From: Roseivivax sediminis
GTDB taxonomy: Bacteria > Pseudomonadota > Alphaproteobacteria > Rhodobacterales > Rhodobacteraceae
Reading direction: 5' to 3'
Assembly (NCBI RefSeq): GCF_900112685.1
Contig: NZ_FOMS01000004.1
Location: forward strand, 77,025-141,024
DNA: 64,000 nt
Below are positions 1 through 8,794 of this stretch, one piece after another; the stretch's first letter is position 1, and every line of letters starts with the position of its first letter. The translations under genes were made by a program, and so were the position numbers. The notes under the pieces are model-generated. The model saw only the letters and a list, made by a program, of their open reading frames with translations, did no database searches and was not told where the DNA came from.

Positions 1-175
1 CGGCCATCGGGATCAGGTCGCCCGAATCCTTGCGCGCGCCTTCGCCACACGCAACGACCACGCCCTCAGCCGGCTTTTCTTTCGCGCTGTCGGGGATGAT
101 CAGACCACCCTTGGTCTTTTCGTCGCTCTCGACGCGACGGACCAGAACGCGGTCATGAAGCGGTTTGAATGCCAT
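1..175 (-). CDS. groES: Co-chaperonin GroES (3' part outside window)
   Basis: Only the N-terminal 58 residues lie in the window; the gene runs off the left edge. The translation opens [16 protein letters not shown] and continues with [16 protein letters not shown], the GroES barrel and the mobile loop that binds GroEL. It forms the heptameric lid of the GroEL folding chamber in the cytoplasm. The ATG at 175 is preceded by an AGGAGA-like ribosome site. The upstream CIRCE operator and sigma70 promoter predict a groES-groEL operon repressed by HrcA, with groEL expected to the left. The identification is secure from the sequence alone. Confidence 0.97.
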   Translation of the reverse strand, partial: MAFKPLHDRVLVRRVESDEKTKGGLIIPDSAKEKPAEGVVVACGEGARKDSGDLIPMA

Positions 176-230
176 CTTCGAGTCTCCTTGGCTCAAAGTT
201 TGTCCCGGGTCCCCCTGATGGGCGACCCCT

Positions 231-257
231 TTAGCACTCACCATCGTCGAGTGCTAA
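231..257. promoter_or_regulatory. CIRCE operator (HrcA-binding site)
   Basis: TTAGCACTC, nine bases, then GAGTGCTAA: a perfect CIRCE inverted repeat. It starts at about the transcription start of the groES promoter, the classic position for HrcA repression and heat induction. Confidence 0.96.
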
Positions 258-264
258 CGAGCCG

Positions 265-293
265 GAGTTAGTGAATGCGCGAATGGCTGTCAA
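265..293 (-). promoter_or_regulatory. sigma70-type promoter of groES
   Basis: Read leftward, a perfect -35 TTGACA (293 to 288) is followed by a 17-base spacer and TAACTC (270 to 265) as the -10. The predicted start lies next to the CIRCE operator, so HrcA would block initiation. A separate sigma32 promoter is not obvious. Confidence 0.7.
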
Positions 294-425
294 CTGGCCG
301 CTGCATGGATTTTTCACGCGCCTCTCTCCGTCTCGCGAGCGTGACGTGAGCATCTCCGGGCGCCGCTTCAACCGGCGCCGGTCGCGGCCTGCGGAGGCCT
401 GCCGATTGCGGCGACGGGCGGGCGC

Positions 426-1094
426 TCAGCCCTCCCAGCTTCCTGCCCAGTGGACCAGACCCGCCCGGCCGGTGTCGCTGATTCCGTAGACCCCGCGCGA
501 GACGCGCACGAACCAGCCGTAATGGTTGTCCGACATGATCCGCCGCGCCCCCGCGACACCCGTCGCCGCGGCCACGTCCCGGGCCCGCGCCTCGCCAGCT
601 TCCGCCAGGTGCGCGGCGCAGGCCAGCGCGTCCTGCCGGTAGCCGGTGACGAGCCCGTGCCGCGTCGCCCCGCCGTCGTTGGGATCGCCCCGCAGGCGCG
701 CGAAATCGCCCAGCAGCTTTGCCTCCGCCTTGCGGTTGCGGCGCGGCACGTAGGGCCCGGGATCGCAGCGCAGGTCGACCTTGCCATCCGGCCGCACGGT
801 CAGGAACCCCAGCCCAAGCCGCCGGCAAAGCCGCGTGTTCTCGGCCAGGATGCGCCGCGCCGTGCGGCCCTTCGGCGCCGGCACCGCGATATAGACGTGG
901 TCGGTCAGCGCCAGCCGCGCCACCGCCTGGTGATAGAGCCGTAGCGACAAGCCCAGCTTCAGCTCCACCACCACGGCCGGGGCACCGTCGCGACAGGCCA
1001 CGAGATCAGCCGCCCCGACCTCGCCCTTGACGGCGTAGCCGAGCGCCTCCAGCCACGCCTTCACCGGCGCATATAGATCGCGTTCGCGTGTCAT
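426..1094 (-). CDS. DUF2161 family protein, predicted PD-(D/E)XK nuclease fold
   Basis: The 222-residue protein matches my memory of the DUF2161 family, which carries a PD-(D/E)XK phosphodiesterase-type core. The visible catalytic pattern is Asp30 (GAADLVAC) followed by Glu44-Leu-Lys46 (VVVELKLGL). The C-terminal third (about residues 130-220) resembles a winged-helix region. I chose the ATG at 1094 because the codons from there begin a coherent domain (MTRERDLYAPVKAWLE); the frame stays open upstream, but that part is low-complexity. No substrate is known, so a nuclease activity is inference from the fold. The gene stands alone, divergent from the TraB/GumN gene with an 81-base gap. Confidence 0.75.
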   Translation of the reverse strand: MTRERDLYAPVKAWLEALGYAVKGEVGAADLVACRDGAPAVVVELKLGLSLRLYHQAVARLALTDHVYIAVPAPKGRTARRILAENTRLCRRLGLGFLTVRPDGKVDLRCDPGPYVPRRNRKAEAKLLGDFARLRGDPNDGGATRHGLVTGYRQDALACAAHLAEAGEARARDVAAATGVAGARRIMSDNHYGWFVRVSRGVYGISDTGRAGLVHWAGSWEG

Positions 1095-1175
1095 CGCGCG
1101 CAACCCTGCCCCGCCGCCTTGCCGCGCGCAATCGGCTCGCCTAGCGTCGCCGCCAGACAACAGGAGCCCTGTCCC

Positions 1176-2156
1176 ATGCGCCTCGCCGCCCTCGTCGCGA
1201 TCTGCCTCGGCCTCGCCCAGCCCGCCCTCGCCGATTGCGACGGCACCGACCTGCGCGGCACCTTCACCGCCGCCGAACGGGAGGACCTGGACCGCGCGCT
1301 CGACGGCCGGCCCTATGCCGAGGGCAACCACTGGATCGCCCGGCGCGGCGAGGAGGTCGTGCACCTCGTCGGCACGGTGCACCTGTCGGACCCGCGGCTC
1401 GACGGACCGCTGGACACGCTACGCCCGGTGATCGAGTCGTCGCGCCTCCTTCTCTTGGAAGCGACGCCCGATGGGCTCGCCGAACTGCAGGAACGGCTGA
1501 GAACCGATCCGGGCCTGATCGTCCTGCAGGACGCCTCCCTGCCCGAGCTCATGCCCGAAGCCGCCTGGCAACGCCTCGCAGACGCGGCCAGCGCCCGCGG
1601 CATCCCGCCGGTCATGGCGGCGAAGTTCCAGCCCTGGTACCTCACGCTGATGGTGTCGGTCCCGCCCTGCGCCACCGGGCAACTGGCCGATGCCAACGGT
1701 CTCGACACCCGCCTGCAGACCATCGCGGAGGACGCCGGCACGCCTATGGCCGCGCTCGAGGAGGTGGAGGCCGTCTTCAGCATCTTCCGCGACGCCCCGC
1801 TTGAGGACCAGGTGGAGATGCTGCGCGCCGCGCTGATCGACCCCGGCACCGGCGACGACATCTTCGCCACCCTGCTCGCCGCCTATTTCGAGGAGAAACC
1901 GGCGCAAAGCTGGGAGGTCACGCGCATCCTCGCCCGCCGCGACGCACCCGACGGCAGCCACCTCGACACGATGTTCCGCGATATGGAGGCAGCGCTGCTG
2001 CTGCAGCGCAACCGCGACTGGCTGCCGGTGATCCTTGATGCCACGGGGCCAGAACCCATCGTGGTCGCCGCCGGCGCCGCGCATCTGCAGGGCACCGGCG
2101 GGCTTGCCGATCTTCTCGAAGGCGAGGGCTTCACCCTGACGCGCGGGCCGTTCTGA
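1176..2156 (+). CDS. TraB/GumN family protein, exported
   Basis: A 326-residue protein with a short cleavable signal peptide (residues 1-19, ending QPALA). The TraB/GumN family hallmarks are both present: GTVHLSD near residue 66 and, near the C-terminus, GAAHLQGTGGLADLL with its conserved His. These residues resemble those of Tiki-type metalloproteases, but bacterial members have no established substrate. The ATG at 1176 follows CAGGAG at 1161. The stop is three bases from the stop of the convergent M3 peptidase gene. The name TraB here is unrelated to conjugation. The family call is firm; the function is unknown. Confidence 0.85.
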   Translation: MRLAALVAICLGLAQPALADCDGTDLRGTFTAAEREDLDRALDGRPYAEGNHWIARRGEEVVHLVGTVHLSDPRLDGPLDTLRPVIESSRLLLLEATPDGLAELQERLRTDPGLIVLQDASLPELMPEAAWQRLADAASARGIPPVMAAKFQPWYLTLMVSVPPCATGQLADANGLDTRLQTIAEDAGTPMAALEEVEAVFSIFRDAPLEDQVEMLRAALIDPGTGDDIFATLLAAYFEEKPAQSWEVTRILARRDAPDGSHLDTMFRDMEAALLLQRNRDWLPVILDATGPEPIVVAAGAAHLQGTGGLADLLEGEGFTLTRGPF

Positions 2157-2159
2157 GCC

Positions 2160-4181
2160 TCAGGCCGCGAGCCCCCGCCCCTTCAGAAGCGCCGCCACTC
2201 CCGGCATCTGCCCGCGGAACCGCACGTAGAGATCGCCCGCCTCTTCCGACCCGCCGGCCGACAGGATCGTCTCTTCGAGCCGCCGGGCGGTGTCGGCGTC
2301 GAACGCGCTTCCCGCCTCCTCGAAGGCGGCGAAGGCATCGGCATCCATCACCTCGGACCACATGTAGCTGTAATAGCCGCTGGAATAGCCGTCGCCAGCG
2401 AAGACATGGGCGAAATGCGGTGTCGCGTGGCGCATGACGATGGCCTCGGGCATACCGATCTGCTCCAGCACCTGTGCCTGCTTCTCCATCGGATCCTCCG
2501 GCGCCGGGGCGTCGTGCAACTCAAGATCCACCAGCGCGGAAGCGACATACTCGACGGTCTGGAACCCCTGGTCGGCATTCGCCGCCGCCAGCACCCGGTC
2601 CAGCATCTCCTTCGGCATCGGCTCCCCGGTCTCGGCATGGGTGGCGAACTCGGCCAGCACCTCCGGCACCTCCAGCCAATGCTCGAAAAGCTGCGAGGGT
2701 AACTCCACGAAGTCGCGCGCCACCGATGTCCCGGCGATGGAGCCGAACTCCACGTCCGAAAGCATCTGGTGCAGCGCGTGCCCGAATTCGTGGAACAGCG
2801 TGCGCGCGTCGTCATAGCTCAACAGTGCCGGCTGCCCGGCCGACGGCTTGGCAAAGTTGCACACGTTCACCACGATCGGCGTCTCTTCCACCGGGCGTTT
2901 CGCCTGCATGCGCATCGCCGAGCACCACGCCCCCGACCGCTTGGACGCGCGCGCGAAATAATCGGCCACGAAGACGGCGACATGCGCGCCGCCCCGCGTC
3001 ACCTCCCACGTGCGGCAATCGGGATGATAGCGCGGCGCCTCGATCTCCCGGAACTCCAGCCCGAACAGGCGGTGCGCGCAGGCTTGCGCCGCTTCGATCA
3101 TCCGCTCGAGCTGCAGGTACGGCTTGAGCGCGGTCTCGTCGAGGTCGTGCTCCGCCTGCCGCCGCTTCTCCGCGTAGTAACGCCAGTCCCACGGCGCCAG
3201 CGGCCCGTTCACCCCGTCCGCGCGCATCAACTCTTCCAGCGCGGCCTGGTCTTCCATGGCGCGCGCCCGCGCCGGCTCCCACACCGCCACCAGAAGCTCG
3301 CGCACCGCCTCCGGCGTCTTGGCCATCTCGGTCTCGAGCTTGTAGCGTGCGAAGGTGTCGTGCCCCAGAAGCCGCGCCCGTTCCTCGCGCAGGCCCAGCA
3401 CCTCCGCGGCGATGTCCCGGTTGTCCGTCTCCCCGCCGCCGGCGCCGCGCGCCGTCCAGGCGCGCCAGGCCCGCTCACGCAGGTCGCGCCGGTCGGAAAA
3501 TTGCAGGAACGGCACGATCAGCGACCGCGACAGCGTGATCACCGGGCCATCCGCGCCGCGTTCCTCCCCCGCCGCGCGGGCGGAGGCGCGAACGATCTCC
3601 GGCAGACCGTCCAGATCGTCCTCGGACAGTTCCATCTGCCAGCCGGATTCGTCCGCCAGGAGGTTCTGCGTGAACGCCGTCCCCAGCACCGACAGCCGCG
3701 CCTTGATCTCCTTCATCCGCTCCGCCTCGGGCCCGGTCAGCGCCGCGCCCGCGCGCACGAAGCCGCGATGCGTCAGGTACAGAAGGCGCGCCTCCTGCGG
3801 GCCCAGTCCCAACTCGTTCCGCCGCGTCCACAGCGCCTCGATCCGGGCGAACAGGGCCGCGTTGCCGTAGATCTCCGACGAATGGTCGGCGAGCTTCGGC
3901 GCGAAATCGCGCTGCAGCTCCTGCCGACGCGGATTGCTGTCCGCCCCCGCGAGCGAGAAGAACACCGACAGCACCCGGTCGAGCGTTCGCCCTGCGCCCT
4001 CGAGCGCCAGTATCGTGTTCTCGAAATCGGGCGGCTCGGGGTTCTCGGCAATCGCCGCCACCTCCGCCAGGTGCTCGAGCCGCGCGGTCTCGAACGCCGC
4101 CGCGAAGTCGTCGTCCCCGATCCGCTCGAACGGCGGCATCCCGAACGGCGTGTCCCAGTCGTCCAGCAACGGATTGCCCAT
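2160..4181 (-). CDS. M3 family metallopeptidase (oligopeptidase A-like)
   Basis: The 673-residue length is typical of PrlC/oligopeptidase A. The zinc motif HEFGH falls at residues 464-468 (context LFHEFGHALHQM), with the downstream Glu expected for the third ligand. These soluble thermolysin-fold enzymes degrade short peptides, including cleaved signal peptides, in the cytoplasm. The start at 4181 (MGNPLLDDWDTPFG) is preceded by GGAGAGAGGCG; a possible in-frame start seven codons upstream is less well placed. The gene lies 113 bases after the leftward thiF-like gene, and the gap between them holds a dispersed hairpin repeat. Confidence 0.93.
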   Translation of the reverse strand: MGNPLLDDWDTPFGMPPFERIGDDDFAAAFETARLEHLAEVAAIAENPEPPDFENTILALEGAGRTLDRVLSVFFSLAGADSNPRRQELQRDFAPKLADHSSEIYGNAALFARIEALWTRRNELGLGPQEARLLYLTHRGFVRAGAALTGPEAERMKEIKARLSVLGTAFTQNLLADESGWQMELSEDDLDGLPEIVRASARAAGEERGADGPVITLSRSLIVPFLQFSDRRDLRERAWRAWTARGAGGGETDNRDIAAEVLGLREERARLLGHDTFARYKLETEMAKTPEAVRELLVAVWEPARARAMEDQAALEELMRADGVNGPLAPWDWRYYAEKRRQAEHDLDETALKPYLQLERMIEAAQACAHRLFGLEFREIEAPRYHPDCRTWEVTRGGAHVAVFVADYFARASKRSGAWCSAMRMQAKRPVEETPIVVNVCNFAKPSAGQPALLSYDDARTLFHEFGHALHQMLSDVEFGSIAGTSVARDFVELPSQLFEHWLEVPEVLAEFATHAETGEPMPKEMLDRVLAAANADQGFQTVEYVASALVDLELHDAPAPEDPMEKQAQVLEQIGMPEAIVMRHATPHFAHVFAGDGYSSGYYSYMWSEVMDADAFAAFEEAGSAFDADTARRLEETILSAGGSEEAGDLYVRFRGQMPGVAALLKGRGLAA

Positions 4182-4221
4182 CTCGCCTCTCTCCATATCC
4201 AATGTCTCGCCACGCCCCTGT

Positions 4222-4277
4222 CTTCATCTGCCCGGAAGTATCCCGGGGAGCGCGAGGGGCTGGCCCCTCGCTCCCAA
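4222..4277. repeat. Dispersed hairpin repeat, copy A
   Basis: An inverted repeat at about 4246-4275 (GGGAGCGCGAGGGGC / GCCCCTCGCTCCC, one base bulged) sits next to a conserved core which, on the minus strand, reads CTCCCCGGGATACTTCCGGG then CAGATGAAG. It begins 19 bases past the stop of the leftward thiF-like gene. Related copies lie at 22059-22117 and 32968-33022. Possible roles are transcription termination or mRNA 3'-end protection; the T-run of a classic terminator is lacking. Confidence 0.7.
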
Positions 4278-4294
4278 GCGTTCCAGACGCTCGA

Positions 4295-5368
4295 TCAGCC
4301 GGCCCTGCGCGCAGCCTCGCCACAGACCGCGCATCCCGGATCCCGCCGCAGCGCGATCTTCCGGGTCTCGCCCCAGAGCGCGTCGTAGATCAGCATCTCG
4401 CCCCGCAGGGGCGCCCCCGCACCGGTGATCAGCTTCACCGCCTCCACCGCCATCATCGCCCCGACGACGCCTGGCAGCGGCCCCAGCACCCCGGCCTCGG
4501 CGCAGGAGGGCGCGAGCCCCGGCGCCGGGCGCTCGGGAAACACGCAGCGATAGCACGGGCTCCCCCGTGCCGGATCGAACACCGAGAGCTGCCCTTCCCA
4601 CTGGCTGAGCGCCCCCGAGATCAACGGCACCCCCGTGCCCACCGCCGTCGCGTTCGACAGGTAGCGCGTGTCGAAATTGTCCGACCCATCGAGCACGACG
4701 TCGTATTCGGCAAACAGCTCATCCGCGACCTCCGGCTCCAGCCACCGGTGATACGGGCGCACTGTGACATGCGGATTCTGCGCCCTCATCGCCGCTTCGG
4801 CCGAGAACACCTTGGGCACGCCGATATCGCCGTCACGGTGGATCACCTGGCGCTGCAGGTTGGCGTTCTCCACCACGTCGTCGTCGATCACCCCGATCGT
4901 GCCGACCCCGGCGGCGGCGAGGTATTGCAGCGCCGGCGCGCCGAGGCCGCCGGCTCCGATCACCAGCACGCGGGCCGACCGCAGCGCCTTCTGCCCCGGC
5001 CCGCCGATCTCGCGCAGGACGATGTGGCGGGCATACCGCTCCAGTTCCGTGGGCGACGGCCCATCGGTCTTCGCAGCACCGCGCTCCGGCGCCGCCTCGG
5101 CGACCTCCTTCTCAGTCGCACGGGCCTGCACGCGGCCAAGCACCGCGCGGTAGCCCAGCGCCAGCGCCGCGAGCCCGGCAAGCACCAGCCACAGCCCGGC
5201 GCTGCCGCCCGTCGCCGCGCGGAGCGGATGCCCGGCCGGCAGCGCCACCTGCACCGCAAGCACGGCGACGAACAACAGCCCCAGCATGTAGAGCCGCGCC
5301 GCCCGCGAGGCCCCCATGAGCCGCCCGACACCCCAGAGCGCGGCGGCGAAGATCAGCACCAGCACCAT
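4295..5368 (-). CDS. MoeB/ThiF/HesA family adenylyltransferase with N-terminal membrane segments
   Basis: A 357-residue E1-like enzyme. The C-terminal 250 residues carry the nucleotide-binding GAGGLGAPALQYLAAAG, the GSDNFDTR motif, CYRCVFPE and CAVCG zinc ligands, and PSCAEAGVLG with a candidate catalytic Cys. Such proteins adenylate the C-terminal Gly-Gly of a ubiquitin-like sulfur carrier (MoaD or ThiS). The first 75 residues are unusual for MoeB: three hydrophobic stretches suggest membrane anchoring. The ATG at 5368 shares one base with the dut stop (TGATG), so translation is coupled to dut-coaBC. Whether it serves molybdopterin, thiamine or another pathway cannot be read from the sequence. 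Confidence 0.9.
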   Translation of the reverse strand: MVLVLIFAAALWGVGRLMGASRAARLYMLGLLFVAVLAVQVALPAGHPLRAATGGSAGLWLVLAGLAALALGYRAVLGRVQARATEKEVAEAAPERGAAKTDGPSPTELERYARHIVLREIGGPGQKALRSARVLVIGAGGLGAPALQYLAAAGVGTIGVIDDDVVENANLQRQVIHRDGDIGVPKVFSAEAAMRAQNPHVTVRPYHRWLEPEVADELFAEYDVVLDGSDNFDTRYLSNATAVGTGVPLISGALSQWEGQLSVFDPARGSPCYRCVFPERPAPGLAPSCAEAGVLGPLPGVVGAMMAVEAVKLITGAGAPLRGEMLIYDALWGETRKIALRRDPGCAVCGEAARRAG

Positions 5369-5829
5369 CAGCCGCGCCCCGTGGAGCCGAAGCCGCCCGC
5401 CCCGCGGGCGGTGTCCTCCAGCGTCTCCGCCTCGACGAAGGAAGCGCGGATCACCGGCGCCACAACGAGCTGCGCGATCCGGTCGCCGTGGGCGACGGTG
5501 AAGGCCTCTTGCCCGGCATTCATCACGATCACCCCGAGCGGCCCGCGATAGTCGCTGTCGATCGTGCCCGGCGCGTTCGGCAGCACGATTCCGTGCCTGA
5601 GCGCGAGGCCCGAGCGCGGCCGCACCTGCGCCTCGTACCCGTCCGGGATCGCCAGCCGAAGCCCGGTCGGCACCAGCGCCCGCGCCCCCGGCGCCAGCGT
5701 CATGCTCTCGCCGCCGGGCAGGTTGGCGCGCAGATCGGCGCCGGCCGCGCCCGCGCTCTCGTAGGAGGGCAGGCCGACCGACCGGTCGGCGCCGTCCTCC
5801 CAGGTGAAGGCCACGCTCACAGGCTCCAT
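5368..5829 (-). CDS. dut: dUTP diphosphatase
   Basis: This 153-residue protein hydrolyses dUTP to dUMP and PPi, keeping uracil out of DNA and supplying dTMP synthesis. The five trimeric dUTPase motifs are visible: [29 protein letters not shown] with the catalytic Asp, GDRIAQLVV, and a C-terminal glycine-rich [11 protein letters not shown] arm. Length is normal. It overlaps the end of coaBC by 13 bases and the following thiF-like gene by one base, so it is the middle member of a tightly coupled leftward operon. Confidence 0.97.
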   Translation of the reverse strand: MEPVSVAFTWEDGADRSVGLPSYESAGAAGADLRANLPGGESMTLAPGARALVPTGLRLAIPDGYEAQVRPRSGLALRHGIVLPNAPGTIDSDYRGPLGVIVMNAGQEAFTVAHGDRIAQLVVAPVIRASFVEAETLEDTARGAGGFGSTGRG

Positions 5830-7055
5830 GCTGCCTCCGCTGCCGGTCCGCGACCTGATGCCGGCCCCAGAGTCTCAGCGATCCGCCGCGCCAGCGCCAT
5901 GGCCACGGCATCCTTGCCCATCCGCTCCCAGCTGTCGGCGCCGTCCTCGGTGATGATCGTCACCGCGTTCTCGGCCCCGCCCATGATCCCGGTCGCGGGC
6001 GAGACGTCGTTGGCGACGATCCAGTCGCAGCCCTTGCGCGCGCGCTTCTCGGTGGCGTGGCGGATCACGTCGTCCGTCTCGGCGGCGAAGCCGACGACGA
6101 GTCCCGGACGCCCCTGCCCGAGCTTCGACACCTCCGCGAGGATGTCCGGGTTCTCCGCGAATTGCAGGGTGGGCGATTCGCCCACGCCCTTCTTGATCTT
6201 CGATGCGCTCTCGGAGGTGACGCGCCAGTCCGCCACCGCCGCCGCGAACACCGCCGCGTCCGCCGGCAGCGCCGCGAGGACGGCGTCGCGCATCTGCCGC
6301 GCGGTCTCCACGCGCACGACCTCGACCCCGGCGGGCGGTGGCACGCTGGCCGGCCCGGTCACGAAGACCACCTCCGCGCCCAGTCCCGCCAGCGCACGGC
6401 CCAGAGCCGTCCCCTGCGCGCCCGAGGACCGGTTGGCGATGTAGCGCACCGGGTCGATGGGCTCGTGCGTCGGACCCGAGGTCATCACGATCCGCCGGCC
6501 CTTCAGCGGCCCGTCCGCCAGCGCCGCGCCGATCGCGTCCACGATCTCGGCCGGTTCGGCCATGCGCCCCGGCCCGTGCTCGCCGCAGGCCATGTCGCCG
6601 TCGTTCGGCCCGACGCTCAGGATCCCGTCGCCCGCCAGAATATCGCGGTTCCGCACGGTCGCCGGATGTTGCCACATCCGCACGTTCATCGCCGGCGCGA
6701 TCAGCACCCGCGTATCCGTCGCCATCAGAAGCGTGGAGGCCAGATCGTCCGCGTGCCCCTGCGCCATCTTCGCCATCAGGTCCGCGGTTGCCGGCGCCAC
6801 CACCACCAGGTCGGCCACCCGGCTGAGCTGGATGTGGCCCATCTGCGCCTCCTTGGTGAGGTCGAAGAGGTCGCGGTGCACCTCCTCCCCCGCGAGGGCC
6901 GCGACCGACAGGGGGGTCACGAACTCCTCCGCCGCGCGGGTCATGACCGGCGTCACCGCAGCGCCCGCTGCGCGCAGGCGGCGGATCAGGTCCAGCGTCT
7001 TGTACGCCGCGATCCCGCCGCCGATGATCAGAAGAACGCGCTTGCCCGCCAGCAT
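5817..7055 (-). CDS. coaBC: Bifunctional phosphopantothenoylcysteine decarboxylase / phosphopantothenate-cysteine ligase
   Basis: A 412-residue fusion for two consecutive steps of coenzyme A synthesis. The N-terminal CoaC flavoprotein half shows [16 protein letters not shown] and the PAMNVRMW motif; the C-terminal CoaB half has [20 protein letters not shown] and KIKKG. The start ATG at 7055 follows GAAAGGCGAAAG. The dut gene begins inside its last codons. Pairing of coaBC with dut is common in alphaproteobacteria. No odd features. Confidence 0.97.
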   Translation of the reverse strand: MLAGKRVLLIIGGGIAAYKTLDLIRRLRAAGAAVTPVMTRAAEEFVTPLSVAALAGEEVHRDLFDLTKEAQMGHIQLSRVADLVVVAPATADLMAKMAQGHADDLASTLLMATDTRVLIAPAMNVRMWQHPATVRNRDILAGDGILSVGPNDGDMACGEHGPGRMAEPAEIVDAIGAALADGPLKGRRIVMTSGPTHEPIDPVRYIANRSSGAQGTALGRALAGLGAEVVFVTGPASVPPPAGVEVVRVETARQMRDAVLAALPADAAVFAAAVADWRVTSESASKIKKGVGESPTLQFAENPDILAEVSKLGQGRPGLVVGFAAETDDVIRHATEKRARKGCDWIVANDVSPATGIMGGAENAVTIITEDGADSWERMGKDAVAMALARRIAETLGPASGRGPAAEAAWSL

Positions 7056-7124
7056 CTTTCGCCTTTCCCGGTCGTCCGGGCAGAGCCTAGGCCCGCACCC
7101 CGGCAAGGACAAGCGCGGCCCGGA

Positions 7125-7919
7125 TCAGCCCTCGCGGAAGGCGGCGCAGGGATCGTCGCGGTCCACGTCCGGGCCGATCTCCACCGCGTCGAAATCGCCG
7201 TCCGGCGCGCCGTACGATGTCTCGCCCTGCCCCAACGCCGCAATGTCCACCTCGGGCGCGACACGGGCGATGTAGGCCGGTGCGCCCCAGTCGCGTCTTG
7301 CATGACCATTTCCGGTGATCACCGCGACCGGGCCGCCGGTTTCCGACAGTGCCTGCAGGGCGGTCTGCGCGATCCGCGCGTCGCGCAGACGCTGGATGCC
7401 GACCATCGTCGGCAGCATCTCGGCCGGCAACGCGTCGCAATGCGCCGCGGCCTGCAGCGCCTCCCGCGCTGTCCGCTGATCCCCTGGCAACGGCTCGGTC
7501 AGCCCGTACGCCGCCGCGCCGGACCCGAAGGACTCGGCCAGGCCACGCTCCATGGCGCCCCGCGCCTCGTCCCGCGGCACGGCGGCACCGTAATAAGCCG
7601 CGTCCGGCGCCTCGCGGAAGATCGGGTGATACATCTCGAAATCGGGCCAGCCGCTCTCCGCCCAGACCAAGGCGGCCTCAAGCGCCGCGCGGTCGGGGAT
7701 CAGCTCCGGCGTGACCTGCGCCGCCTGCTCGGCATCCAGCATCTCGAAGACGAGCGCGGCCGGCTCCAGTTCGGCCACCAGCTCTGCCTGCCGCGCGTGA
7801 TGCCGGGGATTGTCGTGCTGCTCGCCAAGGAAGACGATATCGGCGGCGCCGAAACCATCCGGCGCCGCGGCGACAGGCGCCGCGACACTCAGCAGCACCG
7901 CAAGGGTCGCGCGGATCAC
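7125..7919 (-). CDS. ChaN family exported protein
   Basis: The 264-residue protein has a signal peptide (residues 1-19, VAAPVAAAP) and then FLGEQHDNPRHH, the conserved start of the ChaN family, with HYGAAVP-like and NGHAR segments later. Campylobacter ChaN binds haem and belongs to iron-uptake loci, but in this family the role is mostly unproven. I see no lipobox cysteine, so the product is probably a free periplasmic protein rather than a lipoprotein. The start is GTG at 7919, overlapping the rpoH stop as GTGA, so it should be translated from the rpoH message. Confidence 0.82.
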   Translation of the reverse strand: MIRATLAVLLSVAAPVAAAPDGFGAADIVFLGEQHDNPRHHARQAELVAELEPAALVFEMLDAEQAAQVTPELIPDRAALEAALVWAESGWPDFEMYHPIFREAPDAAYYGAAVPRDEARGAMERGLAESFGSGAAAYGLTEPLPGDQRTAREALQAAAHCDALPAEMLPTMVGIQRLRDARIAQTALQALSETGGPVAVITGNGHARRDWGAPAYIARVAPEVDIAALGQGETSYGAPDGDFDAVEIGPDVDRDDPCAAFREG

Positions 7920-8794
7920 GCCAGGAAGGCGTGCACTTCGCGCGACTGCGCCTCGAGAGAGCGGCGCATCTTGGTGAACGCCGCCGCCTCGAGCTGACGC
8001 ACCCGTTCCTTCGAAAGGCCAAGCTCGTTGCCGAGGCTCTCCAGCGTCCGGGCCTCATCGCGCAACTTGCGTTCGCGCACGATGAAACGCTCGCGATCGT
8101 TCAGCGCGGACATCGCGGAGACCAGCCAGTCGCGAAGCTGCTCGGTATCATGGGCGTTCTCCACGAGCTCCGAGGCCTGGTCGGATTCGTCCTCCAGCGC
8201 GTCGATCCACTCGCGGCCCTCGTCCTCCACCGACTGCGTCGCGTTGAGCGAGTAATCGGAGCCCGAGAGCCGGCCCTCCATCATCTCCACGTCGTGCAGC
8301 GGCACGCCGATCTCGGTCGAGATGAGCTGGCGCAACTGGTGACGGTCCAGGGTCTCGCCGTTCGCCGCGGCCTCGCGTTCGAGTCGCGCCTGTACCCGGC
8401 GCATGTTGAAAAACAGCGATTTCTGGGAGGAAGTCGAGCCGGTGCGCACCATCGACCAGTTGCGCATCACGTAATCCTGGATCGAGGCCTTGATCCACCA
8501 CACCGCGTAGGTCGAGAAACGCACCCCGCGGTCGGGATCGAACTTGTCGGCGGCCTTCATCAGGCCCAGACCCGCCTCCTGGATCAGATCGTTCATCGGT
8601 GCGCCGTAACGCTTGAACTTCGATGCCATGGAAATCGCGAGCCGCATGTAGGCCGTGATCAGGCGGTGCAGCGATGCCTCGCAGCGCTCGTCCCGCCAGG
8701 CATAGGCCAGCTTGAGCTCCGTCTCGGCGTCCAGAAGCTCCGCCTTCATGGCGCGCCGCGACAGCGTCTGGTCGTTGAAGGTATCAAGTGCCAT
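7916..8794 (-). CDS. rpoH: Heat-shock sigma factor, RpoHII type
   Basis: A 292-residue sigma32-family factor. Region 2 has YMRLAISMASKFKRYGAPM, NDLIQEAGLGLMKAAD and FSTYAVWWIKASIQDYVMRNW; region 4 ends LSKERVRQLEAAAFTKMRRSL. Two details (YGAPMNDLIQ, VMRNWSMVRTGSTSSQK) fit the RpoHII subgroup of Rhodobacterales better than RpoHI, going by remembered R. sphaeroides sequences. RpoHII directs genes for oxidative and singlet-oxygen stress under RpoE control, and the promoter upstream has an RpoE-like form. SD GGGGAG precedes the ATG at 8794. The chaN gene follows with a 4-base overlap. Confidence 0.93.
   Translation of the reverse strand: MALDTFNDQTLSRRAMKAELLDAETELKLAYAWRDERCEASLHRLITAYMRLAISMASKFKRYGAPMNDLIQEAGLGLMKAADKFDPDRGVRFSTYAVWWIKASIQDYVMRNWSMVRTGSTSSQKSLFFNMRRVQARLEREAAANGETLDRHQLRQLISTEIGVPLHDVEMMEGRLSGSDYSLNATQSVEDEGREWIDALEDESDQASELVENAHDTEQLRDWLVSAMSALNDRERFIVRERKLRDEARTLESLGNELGLSKERVRQLEAAAFTKMRRSLEAQSREVHAFLA

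Noticed and set aside
1176-2156. TraB name suggesting conjugation transfer gene
   Set aside because: The protein belongs to the TraB/GumN domain family, unrelated to plasmid conjugation TraB, and no transfer genes are nearby.
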